A DNA stretch of 64,000 nt from NC2004 sp050874905. Its GTDB lineage: Bacteria > Bacillota > Clostridia > Lachnospirales > Lachnospiraceae. The stretch covers positions 105,986 through 169,985 of the forward strand of contig JBNMLP010000001.1 of the NCBI GenBank assembly GCA_050874905.1, read 5' to 3'. The position numbers were made by a program, and so were the translations under genes. Below the pieces are notes generated by a model. The model did no database searches and was not told the origin of the DNA. It saw only the letters and a program-made list of their open reading frames with translations. Each line of letters opens with the position of its first letter. The first letter of the stretch is position 1. This document shows positions 25,203 through 32,426 of the stretch, piece by piece.

Positions 25203-26071
25203 TAATAGGAACGCATAAACAGCAGGTGATTCATAATATAAAAACAGCTTGTGAAGAAGGCACATATAATCGTAAAGTAGAGGTAGACGATCCGGTGCTT
25301 CCTGCCAAAGCGCAGCAGGATCTGATCCGCAAATACCAGAAGGTACGACGCTTTCCACTGGGATACGGCCTTTGCAATGTGATCGCCAGAAGTGTTGTCG
25401 ATCAGGCTTCGTATGCAATAAACCGGAAGACACGCTATGAGGGCTTGGAACAGATCCGAAAGATCAAGGGCGGTGCGATCCTTACAAGCAACCATTTTAA
25501 TCCTCTCGACAATACGGCAGTGCGGATGGCAGCAAAGAAAGTGGGAAAACGGCGGTTATATATTGTAAGCCAGATCACGAATCTTGCTATGCGCGGCTGG
25601 GTTGGATTTTTGATGCGTTTTATTGATTGTATTCCAATCTGCGCAAAGAACCGCACCTATATGACGGGAGCCTTTGAACAGCGTCTGGAACAACTGTTGC
25701 AAAAGAGGCAGTGGATCTTGATCTATCCGGAGGAGGAGATGTGGTTTAATTATAAAAAACCGCGTCCGCCAAAGCGGGGAGCCTACTATTATGCTGCCAA
25801 ATATCATGTGCCGGTTCTTTCCTTTTTTGTGGAAATGAAGGAGACAAATGAAAAGGATTCGGAGGAATTTTACAAGACCCGGTATGTGGTACATGTACTT
25901 TCCCCTATTTATCCGGATGCTTCTCTTACCCGCAGAGAGGACAGCAAGCGGATGATGAAGCTGGATTATGAGCAGAAAAAGGCATGTTATGAGCGGGTAT
26001 ATCAAAAACCGCTGACGTATGATTTTTCCTATGAGGATATTGCCGGATATTGTGGTGAAAAGGATGCATAG
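25199..26071 (+). CDS. PlsC-like acyltransferase, second copy
   Basis: A 290-residue acyltransferase with the canonical HxxxxD block as NHFNPLD (about 99-105) and a later IYPEEEMWFNY block corresponding to the EGTRS-type motif. Sequence is quite different from the first acyltransferase of the operon, so this is not a recent duplication. A hydrophobic helix around residue 125-145 may attach it to the membrane. It is last in the operon and is followed by a strong terminator. With two glycosyltransferases and a second acyltransferase, the likely product is an acylated glycolipid or membrane anchor (inference). Confidence 0.86.
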   Translation: MIIGTHKQQVIHNIKTACEEGTYNRKVEVDDPVLPAKAQQDLIRKYQKVRRFPLGYGLCNVIARSVVDQASYAINRKTRYEGLEQIRKIKGGAILTSNHFNPLDNTAVRMAAKKVGKRRLYIVSQITNLAMRGWVGFLMRFIDCIPICAKNRTYMTGAFEQRLEQLLQKRQWILIYPEEEMWFNYKKPRPPKRGAYYYAAKYHVPVLSFFVEMKETNEKDSEEFYKTRYVVHVLSPIYPDASLTRREDSKRMMKLDYEQKKACYERVYQKPLTYDFSYEDIAGYCGEKDA

Positions 26072-26078
26072 AAAAATA

Positions 26079-26135
26079 AAAACCTGTGTGAGCAAGAAGG
26101 CTTTAATGCCGGTCTTTCCTCGCACAGGTTTTTTC
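26079..26135 (+). terminator. Terminator of the marR operon
   Basis: A 14-bp stem (AAACCTGTGTGAG with CTCGCACAGGTTT, one G-T pair) encloses a smaller hairpin, and a T-run follows (26130-26134). Confidence 0.85.
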
Positions 26136-26158
26136 TAGTATTTTTAGGGGATATCATG

Positions 26159-26164
26159 TATAAT
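26159..26164 (+). promoter_or_regulatory. Possible -10 element for yigZ
   Basis: TATAAT 26 bases before the chosen yigZ start. No convincing -35 hexamer is visible, so this is tentative. Confidence 0.35.
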
Positions 26165-26189
26165 GGGAAACAGAAGTTTGGGGGTAATC

Positions 26190-26861
26190 ATGAAAGAAGA
26201 AGTAAAATTAGTATACAAAGCCGGCTGTGATGAGATCGTGGAAAAAAAATCCCGTTTTATTGCCCACGTCTTTCCTGTTTCCAATGAAGAAGAGGCAGCC
26301 GCATATATTGAACAAATGAAAAAGGAATACTGGGATGCCAGACATAACTGCTACGCATACCGCATCGGGATCGAGCAGCCCGTTCTTCGTTCCTCAGATG
26401 ACGGAGAACCATCCGGGGCAGCAGGAAAGCCTATTTTAGAGGTATTGCTGGGACAGGATATTTATAATGTGCTGGTGGTCGTTACCCGTTACTTTGGAGG
26501 TACCCTGCTTGGTACCGGAGGACTGATCCGGGCTTATACGGACAGCACGAAGGCGGGGCTTTTAAAGAGCAGCATTGTAACACAGAAGCTGGGACAAAAG
26601 CTTCAGATCACGACAAACTATAATGATATTGGAAAACTGCAATATTATTTTTCCAGTGAAGCGATCGATGTGAGCCATACGTCTTACGAGGAAATGGTGA
26701 CAGTTACCCTGTTTGTGCCGGTTGCAAACGTACAGAGTGTGACAAAGAAGCTGACAGAGCTTACGGCAGGACAGGCAGTGATAAAAGAAATGGGAACGTA
26801 TTACTATTTTGCCAGTGATGGAAGTTATGTGACTATTCCCGTAAAGGATAAGGTGGAATAA
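26190..26861 (+). CDS. YigZ/IMPACT family protein
   Basis: A 223-residue member of the YigZ (UPF0029/IMPACT) family. The N-terminal domain carries the signature region DARHNCYAYRIG and SSDDGEPSGAAGKPI; the C-terminal half is a ferredoxin-like domain related to an EF-G domain. In eukaryotes the relative IMPACT regulates Gcn2; bacterial function is not settled. I set the start at ATG 26190 with GGGGGTAATC before it, because the longer in-frame opening at 26163 would overlap the putative -10 element. It is followed two bases later by an AlkD-like gene. Confidence 0.92.
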   Translation: MKEEVKLVYKAGCDEIVEKKSRFIAHVFPVSNEEEAAAYIEQMKKEYWDARHNCYAYRIGIEQPVLRSSDDGEPSGAAGKPILEVLLGQDIYNVLVVVTRYFGGTLLGTGGLIRAYTDSTKAGLLKSSIVTQKLGQKLQITTNYNDIGKLQYYFSSEAIDVSHTSYEEMVTVTLFVPVANVQSVTKKLTELTAGQAVIKEMGTYYYFASDGSYVTIPVKDKVE

Positions 26862-26862
26862 G

Positions 26863-27537
26863 ATGACCGAATTACAGAAGCAGTTAATGAAACTGCAGGA
26901 TAAAAAATACAAGGAATTTCACAGTAAATTGCTGCCGGGGATCGATCCGGATACGATCATTGGAATCCGCACTCCTGTGCTGCGGCAGTTTGCAAAGAAA
27001 TTTGCCAAAACAGAGAATGTGGGGAAGTTTTTATCAGAACTTCCCCATACCTATTATGAGGAAAATAATCTGCACATGATGCTGATCACGTCGATCCGGG
27101 ATTATGAAACGTGTCTGCGTGAGGTAGAGCGTTTTGTTCCGTATATTGACAACTGGGCAACCTGTGATCTGCCCATTCCAAAATGTTTTGCGAAACACAA
27201 GCAGGAGCTTGTTCCTGTGATCGATACCTTTCTTGCATCCGGGCATACCTATACGGTGCGGTATGGCATTGGATTACTGATGCGTCTGTTTCTTGATGAG
27301 GAGTTTAAGATCCAATATGCGGATCGGGTGGCAGCAGTTTCTTCCGGGGAATATTACATCAATATGATGATCGCATGGTATTTTGCAACTGCACTTGCCA
27401 AACAGTGGGATGCGGTCATTCCTTATGTGGAGCAGCGAAGATTAGATCCGTGGGTACATAAAAAAACGATTCAGAAAGCGGTGGAGAGCTACCGGATCAC
27501 TCCGGAGCAAAAGGCTTATCTGAAGACATTTCGCTAG
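26863..27537 (+). CDS. AlkD-like HEAT-repeat DNA alkylation repair protein
   Basis: A 224-residue all-helical protein matching the AlkC/AlkD superfamily. AlkD enzymes are DNA glycosylases that remove 3-methyladenine and 7-methylguanine without base flipping. Family-like stretches include GIRTPVLRQFAKKFAK, the WATCDLP segment and the RDYETC helix. The WATCDL segment falls where AlkD keeps a catalytic Trp-Asp pair, but I cannot verify those residues. It starts directly after yigZ (TAAGATG). Another alkylation-repair type gene lies at 28501. Some members of this family are not glycosylases, so activity is inferred. Confidence 0.85.
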   Translation: MTELQKQLMKLQDKKYKEFHSKLLPGIDPDTIIGIRTPVLRQFAKKFAKTENVGKFLSELPHTYYEENNLHMMLITSIRDYETCLREVERFVPYIDNWATCDLPIPKCFAKHKQELVPVIDTFLASGHTYTVRYGIGLLMRLFLDEEFKIQYADRVAAVSSGEYYINMMIAWYFATALAKQWDAVIPYVEQRRLDPWVHKKTIQKAVESYRITPEQKAYLKTFR

Positions 27538-27566
27538 TGGAGCAAGGTTGAAAAGGAGTACATAAG

Positions 27567-28499
27567 ATGGAGACAAAAAAGCAGGACATTTTAACGAAAA
27601 CCCCGGTAGTGTGGCTGGGGGCACTGATCTGCTGTGCCCTATGGGGGTGTGCCTTTCCCTGCATCAAACTGGGATATGCATGGATGCAGATAGAAAGCTC
27701 TGATACCGGAAGCCAGATCCTTTATGCAGGATGCCGGTTTTTTCTGGCAGGCATCCTTGCGATTCTGATCGGAAGTGTTCTGGAAAAAAAGCTTCTGATC
27801 CCAAAAAAACAGACGCTTCCGAAAATAGTATGGCTCAGTCTGTTACAGACGGTGCTGCAGTATTACTTTTTTTATGTGGGACTTGCACACACGACGGGAG
27901 TTAAAGCATCGATCATAGAAGGCATGAATGTTTTTGTTGCGATTCTGGTTGCGGGATTTTTATTCCATCAGGAAACGGTCACAAATAGAAAATGGATCGG
28001 CTGCCTGATCGGATTTATCGGTGTGATCCTCATTAACTGGAAAGGGGGCGGAGTGGATCTGTCATTTCAGTGGAATGGAGAGGGATTTATTTTTCTGTCA
28101 ACCGTGTCGTATGCTTTTTCCTCGGTGTTTTTGAAAAAGTATTCCAAAACAGAGCATCCGGTGCTGCTAAGCGGGTATCAGTTCCTTGTCGGCGGTCTGG
28201 TCATGATAGGGATCGGTCTGCTGATGGGCGGGCATCTGTCTCATGCGTCAATGGAAAATATGATGATGCTTTTGTGGCTGGCGGTGATCTCTTCGGTAGC
28301 GTATTCCCTGTGGGGAATTTTGTTAAAGCACAATCCGGTATCAAAGGTCGCCGTATTCGGATTTATGAATCCGGTGTTTGGTGTGATCTTATCCGCACTT
28401 TTGCTGCGGGAGGGCGAAAGCCTTGGTGTGACAGCGGTAGTATCTTTGGCTTTGGTTTGTGCAGGAATCTATATTGTGAATAAAGAGCAGGAGGGATGA
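27567..28499 (+). CDS. EamA-family (DMT superfamily) transporter
   Basis: A 310-residue integral membrane protein with about ten hydrophobic segments in two EamA halves. The second half starts near GEGFIFLSTVSYAFSSVFLKK. Such proteins export metabolites or amino acids; the substrate cannot be deduced. The N-terminus has CCALWGCAFPCIKLGY, typical of the first helix. It lies between the AlkD-like gene and the YjbR-MGMT gene and ends one base before the latter's start, so these are probably one transcript. Confidence 0.9.
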   Translation: METKKQDILTKTPVVWLGALICCALWGCAFPCIKLGYAWMQIESSDTGSQILYAGCRFFLAGILAILIGSVLEKKLLIPKKQTLPKIVWLSLLQTVLQYYFFYVGLAHTTGVKASIIEGMNVFVAILVAGFLFHQETVTNRKWIGCLIGFIGVILINWKGGGVDLSFQWNGEGFIFLSTVSYAFSSVFLKKYSKTEHPVLLSGYQFLVGGLVMIGIGLLMGGHLSHASMENMMMLLWLAVISSVAYSLWGILLKHNPVSKVAVFGFMNPVFGVILSALLLREGESLGVTAVVSLALVCAGIYIVNKEQEG

Positions 28500-28500
28500 T

Positions 28501-29130
28501 ATGACGACAAGAGAAGAAGCACTGCAATACGGACTTTCCTTTCCTGATACGTATCAGGAGGCTCCGTTTCGTGATCCCAACTGGCAGCTTGTGCGTGTAA
28601 AGAAAAGTAAAAAAGCATTTCTCTGGACGTATGAAAAAGAAGGTGTGATCTGTCTGAATGTCAAGGTTGATCCGGAGTGGAGAGAATTCTGGCGGCAGGC
28701 ATATGAAGCGGTACAGCCGGGGTATCATCAGAACAAGGAACATTGGAATACCATACTGCTCAACGGGACGATCCCGGACGAAGAGATCCGCCGTATGATC
28801 GCAGAAAGCTATGATCTGGTAACCGACAGTCCGACAAAACGTATTTACGAGGCGGTAAAGCGTATCCCCAAAGGACACGTGGCAACCTATGGACAGATTG
28901 CACAGATGGCAGGTGACAAAAAGATGGCGCGTGCCGTGGGAAATGCTCTCCACAAAAATCCCGACCCGGAACATATTCCGTGTTTCCGCGTGGTCAATGC
29001 CAAGGGAGAGCTGGCAGGAGCCTTTGCCTTTGGTGGAGGACGCGCACAGGAGGATCTGTTACGGCAGGATGGCGTGGAAGTGATCGATGGGAAAGTAGAT
29101 CTTACAAAATATGGGATGATCGTGGAGTGA
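28501..29130 (+). CDS. YjbR/MmcQ-MGMT fusion with altered active site
   Basis: A 209-residue two-domain protein. Residues 1-110 resemble MmcQ/YjbR proteins (DxPxFRxPNWQL-type motif AFLWTYEKEGVICLNVKVDPE). Residues 112-209 are the C-terminal domain of O6-alkylguanine-DNA alkyltransferases, with the helix-turn-helix VATYGQIAQMAG and arginine finger-like ARAVGNALHKNP. The acceptor site reads IPCFRVV: Cys161 is kept, but the usual catalytic-network His is Phe162. The protein may still take alkyl groups, more slowly, or act as a lesion sensor like alkyltransferase-like proteins, though those change the Cys itself. ATG 28501 follows GGAGGGATG. Confidence 0.88.
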   Translation: MTTREEALQYGLSFPDTYQEAPFRDPNWQLVRVKKSKKAFLWTYEKEGVICLNVKVDPEWREFWRQAYEAVQPGYHQNKEHWNTILLNGTIPDEEIRRMIAESYDLVTDSPTKRIYEAVKRIPKGHVATYGQIAQMAGDKKMARAVGNALHKNPDPEHIPCFRVVNAKGELAGAFAFGGGRAQEDLLRQDGVEVIDGKVDLTKYGMIVE

Positions 29131-29241
29131 CCATTTTATACTGTAATGGGTATAAATCTTACATCTGATGCAAATATTTTTATTTCCATGATATATTGTG
29201 AAAAGGTAAATAGAAATATGCAAAGATAAGGGAGTGTAAGA

Positions 29242-29643
29242 ATGAAGATTACCGCTTATTACATGGAAGTAAAGGAAAATGGCGTGGTTTACTCCGGTCG
29301 GAAAATACAAATTGAGAACCGGGAAGAATCATTTGCGGCATTGCTTGGGGGAGAAATCAAAGCCCATATCCTCCAGGATGATATGGTGCTATGGGAGCGG
29401 AAAAATGCGGATAAAACGAAACAACTGAATCGGGTATATCTAAAAGATGGTCTGATTCAGCAGGTGTTTTTTGGAAGCCTGTTGTTGGTAAAACAACAGG
29501 AAGAGAAGTGGGTGTCTCTCACACAAAAAGAGATAGAAAAAAGCCAGCAGTATATAAAGCCTGCTTTTGATCTGCAGGGCAATTTGTTTTTGCCAGAGGA
29601 AAATGGTAGTTATTCCTTGAAAAATTCATTGAAATCACAGTGA
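29242..29643 (+). CDS. Hypothetical protein, 133 residues
   Basis: A 133-residue, beta-rich, soluble protein with no signal peptide or membrane segment. It starts at ATG 29242 behind AAGGGAGTG. I do not recognise a family. Short motifs such as ITAYYMEVKENG and ALLGGEIKAHIL suggest one compact domain. The 3' end overlaps the converging XRE regulator by 34 bases, which is unusual for this window. There is a 111-base gap before it with no clear promoter hexamers. Codon use is like its neighbours. Confidence 0.6.
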   Translation: MKITAYYMEVKENGVVYSGRKIQIENREESFAALLGGEIKAHILQDDMVLWERKNADKTKQLNRVYLKDGLIQQVFFGSLLLVKQQEEKWVSLTQKEIEKSQQYIKPAFDLQGNLFLPEENGSYSLKNSLKSQ

Positions 29644-29849
29644 AAGATTTCAGTTAAAGCAATCAGCATTTCTACAGTAGGATTATTGCGACCATGTTCC
29701 ACTTTGCTGAAAATACCCGTGGTAACATAGATCCCTCTGAGCTGTAACTGGGCAATTACATCTACCGCACGCATATTTCGTTCTTTGCGAAGTCGGGTGA
29801 TGTTACTGCCGATAATTGGATAACTGGTCTGTGTGAGTCGTTCCGCCAT
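29610..29849 (-). CDS. XRE-family DNA-binding protein
   Basis: A 79-residue protein consisting of a Cro/C1-type helix-turn-helix (about 12-66) and little else. Visible are the start of helix 1 (IIGSNITRLRKERNM), a recognition-helix region (VTTGIFSKVEHGRNNPT) and the closing LTEIFHCDF helix. ATG 29849 on the minus strand has AAGGAGG eight bases upstream, so I take this over an opening eleven codons earlier. It converges on the 133-residue gene and diverges from the secreted protein gene at 30070, which it might regulate (inference). Confidence 0.88.
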   Translation of the reverse strand: MAERLTQTSYPIIGSNITRLRKERNMRAVDVIAQLQLRGIYVTTGIFSKVEHGRNNPTVEMLIALTEIFHCDFNEFFKE

Positions 29850-29961
29850 AATGAGAACCTCCTTTTTGTTTATTTTATTCAATTCACAGTGTAAAATGTG
29901 TCCGAAATGGAAGTAATGAAGAATAATTTAAATATCAGGTATAAAAATTATATTTGTGACA

Positions 29962-29991
29962 TTGACGTAATTTTATGTGGTTAGTTAAAAT
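29962..29991 (+). promoter_or_regulatory. Promoter of the 30070 gene
   Basis: TTGACG (29962-29967), 18-base spacer, TAAAAT (29986-29991). It predicts a leader of about 70 bases. Confidence 0.6.
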
Positions 29992-30069
29992 GGTCTTATA
30001 GATTCAAAGAGCAAGACGCGAAAACAACGGTTCTTATGGAGCTGTTATAGGAGAAAGAGGAGAATGAAA

Positions 30070-32322
30070 ATGAAAAGAATCTTTAATTTTTTAGCAGGAA
30101 TTTTATTGTTAGGATTTGTTTTTGTGGCAGGTACCGGACAGGCAGCCGCTGCTGGAACTACAGGATTTCAGGTCACAGAATATGGAGTACAGCAGAATGC
30201 GGATGGCAGTTTTTATTTTCAGACGTACTACAGCCGTCCAAGCAATACGCTGGAATATTTTTCTTTTGCGGTTTCCGGTGAGGAGTTGAAAGTGGCTTCT
30301 TCGGTCACCTTTGAAAGCTCGGATCCTTCGGTATGCTCGATCGATGCATCAGATGCCACAAGGTCGATCCCACCTTTTTATGCGTATTATAACGACACCT
30401 ATAAGATGGGAGTTCCCGTAAAGATCAACCAGCCGGGAACTGCAGTAATTACAGCCAGGGTAGCAGGAAAAGAATACCCGCTTACTGTGATCGCTGCCCC
30501 TTCCATGTGTGCAGAGATTACCTCTATTACTACCAATGATTATCATTCTATCCGGGTAAATTGGAATAAGATCAGTGCGGCAACAGGATATCTGGTGGTA
30601 CGGGCAGATCTGAGCGGCAAAACGGGAGATCCGGTTCCACTGACGATCGTTTCTGAAGTGAATGATGCCAATATGCTCTCAGCAGTTGTTTCTGCACCAA
30701 AAGAGGTATCCTATGCGTATGCTGTATATCCTAAAATGAAAGTAGGAGAAAAAGAGTATTACTCTATCCCGGAAAAATATTATACATACTATATGGCTAA
30801 TATCAAAGGTTACATGAAGTATACGCTGGATTATCAGCATAAGAACGATCTGACCAGTGTGACCTCTGCGGGAAATCAGATCACATTGAACTGGATCGCA
30901 GACCCTTTGGTTTCCTCCTATGAGGTATACGAAAAAAGACTTACAGGTGCGTGGAAGCAGATTCATACCGTAACGTCTGCTGATGTAGGCAGCTATACCT
31001 TGACGGAAAAAGAGGGAAATGCTTATGCGTTCCGTATCGTTTATGTCTATCCGGATGACCGTCTGCAGATAAATGAAAAAAGCTGCTATCTTTTGAAAAA
31101 CAGCAGGAAAATGGTGCGAAAGATCAACATCAAACAGAGACTTAACTATGGGCAGTATGATGGCGGAAACTGGCCTTCTACGGAAGAAACCTTTTATTAT
31201 GAAAAATCCGGAAAGCTGCATGTAGTATGCTATACTGAGCGAAAACTGATCGATTATACGACAGATGGAAAGGGAAAGATTGCATCAAAGAAAACGGTCA
31301 AGCTGGGAGCATTGGAATATTTTGGAGGATTTTATTACGCACCCGACGGCAATTATTATGTGGCAGTTGGATATGGAAATGAGAAAAAAAGTAAAACCAA
31401 AACAGTGATCAAGGTATATCAATATTCTTCTAACTGGAAGCGGAAGAAAACCTGCAAGATCAAAGGAAAAGCGGGAAATGAGTTCCCGGGGATCGTAGTT
31501 CCGTTTGATGCAGGAAGCTGCCGTATGGAATATTGTGAGGATTCCCTTTATTTATTTACATCAAGGCTGATGTTTAGTGGACACCAGTCGAACATTTCTT
31601 TCCGGATTAACCCGTCTGATATGACGTATCAGATGGCAAATGAAGATTATACCAGTCACTCTTTTAATCAGTATGTACGCTATGATAACAATACGTTATA
31701 CTTGTCCAATCATGGGGATGCATACAGCAGAGGGGTAAATTTCACGACAGTAACCGCGTATGGAACAAAGAAACAGCAGGTGAAAAGCAGACTTCCATTT
31801 AAAATTAAAGGAAAAACCGGAAATAATTACACAGGACTTACCGAAGGTGGAATGGAGGTCACCAAAGATCATGTATTGATCGCCGGAACTTCTGTGCCGC
31901 AAAATTATAAAGTGGCTGGCGTAAAGGGAAACAGTGACCGGTATGCGCAAAATGTTTATGTAATCGTTTGTGATAAAAATAGTGAGAAGTCAAAGATTCA
32001 GTGGATCACAACATATCATCCGAAAAAGACAAAAGTAATCGTTGACGAAGTGCGTCTGGTAAAGCTGTCAGATGATTATGTAGCATTGCTTTATACGACC
32101 ACATTAAAAAAGAAAACAACCCTGCATTATGTTGTATTAAATGAGGGCGGAAGCGTCGTTTATAAAACAACATATAAAGGAATGAAATTTTCGGCATCTA
32201 CACAGCCGGTTCTTTATGATGGTGCGATCGTATGGACAGATGTAGTAGAAAAATATAAGAAGAAAACTTATGAATATACAGAGCAGCCATATTATTATCA
32301 GATTCCGGCAAAGATCGGATAG
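30070..32322 (+). CDS. Large secreted protein, Ig-like/Fn3-like and propeller-like
   Basis: A 750-residue exported protein. The signal peptide runs to about residue 29 (LAGILLLGFVFVAG, cleavage near QAAAAG). Then follow a Big2-like domain (about 50-140, with VTFESSDPSVCSID), one or two fibronectin-III-like domains (about 145-345, with IRVNWNKISAATGYLVV and ITLNWIADPLVSSYEVYEK), and a C-terminal ~400 residues of repeated beta strands suggesting a propeller-type fold (DGNYYVAVGYG, DNNTLYLSNHGD). No sortase motif is present. ATG 30070 has AGAGGAG seven bases upstream; ATG 30064 is too close to that site. Function unknown; probably extracellular binding. Confidence 0.8.
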   Translation: MKRIFNFLAGILLLGFVFVAGTGQAAAAGTTGFQVTEYGVQQNADGSFYFQTYYSRPSNTLEYFSFAVSGEELKVASSVTFESSDPSVCSIDASDATRSIPPFYAYYNDTYKMGVPVKINQPGTAVITARVAGKEYPLTVIAAPSMCAEITSITTNDYHSIRVNWNKISAATGYLVVRADLSGKTGDPVPLTIVSEVNDANMLSAVVSAPKEVSYAYAVYPKMKVGEKEYYSIPEKYYTYYMANIKGYMKYTLDYQHKNDLTSVTSAGNQITLNWIADPLVSSYEVYEKRLTGAWKQIHTVTSADVGSYTLTEKEGNAYAFRIVYVYPDDRLQINEKSCYLLKNSRKMVRKINIKQRLNYGQYDGGNWPSTEETFYYEKSGKLHVVCYTERKLIDYTTDGKGKIASKKTVKLGALEYFGGFYYAPDGNYYVAVGYGNEKKSKTKTVIKVYQYSSNWKRKKTCKIKGKAGNEFPGIVVPFDAGSCRMEYCEDSLYLFTSRLMFSGHQSNISFRINPSDMTYQMANEDYTSHSFNQYVRYDNNTLYLSNHGDAYSRGVNFTTVTAYGTKKQQVKSRLPFKIKGKTGNNYTGLTEGGMEVTKDHVLIAGTSVPQNYKVAGVKGNSDRYAQNVYVIVCDKNSEKSKIQWITTYHPKKTKVIVDEVRLVKLSDDYVALLYTTTLKKKTTLHYVVLNEGGSVVYKTTYKGMKFSASTQPVLYDGAIVWTDVVEKYKKKTYEYTEQPYYYQIPAKIG

Positions 32323-32332
32323 CAACGAATCA

Positions 32333-32361
32333 TTGACGAACCTTGCTATTTATGATACTCT
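32333..32361 (+). promoter_or_regulatory. Promoter of the acyl-CoA synthetase gene
   Basis: TTGACG (32333-32338), 17-base spacer, TACTCT (32356-32361). Inverted arms ATAGCAA (32319-32325) and TTGCTAT (32343-32349) surround the -35 hexamer and may form an operator. Confidence 0.6.
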
Positions 32362-32426
32362 AGAAGTAATGATTTATCGCACAAAAACTTTAAAGCGGTA
32401 AAGTAAACGAAAAGAGGTACAGGGTA

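Noticed and set aside
28070..28483. 137-codon frame inside the EamA gene
   Set aside because: Shadow of the transporter gene; composition and lack of a start site argue against it.
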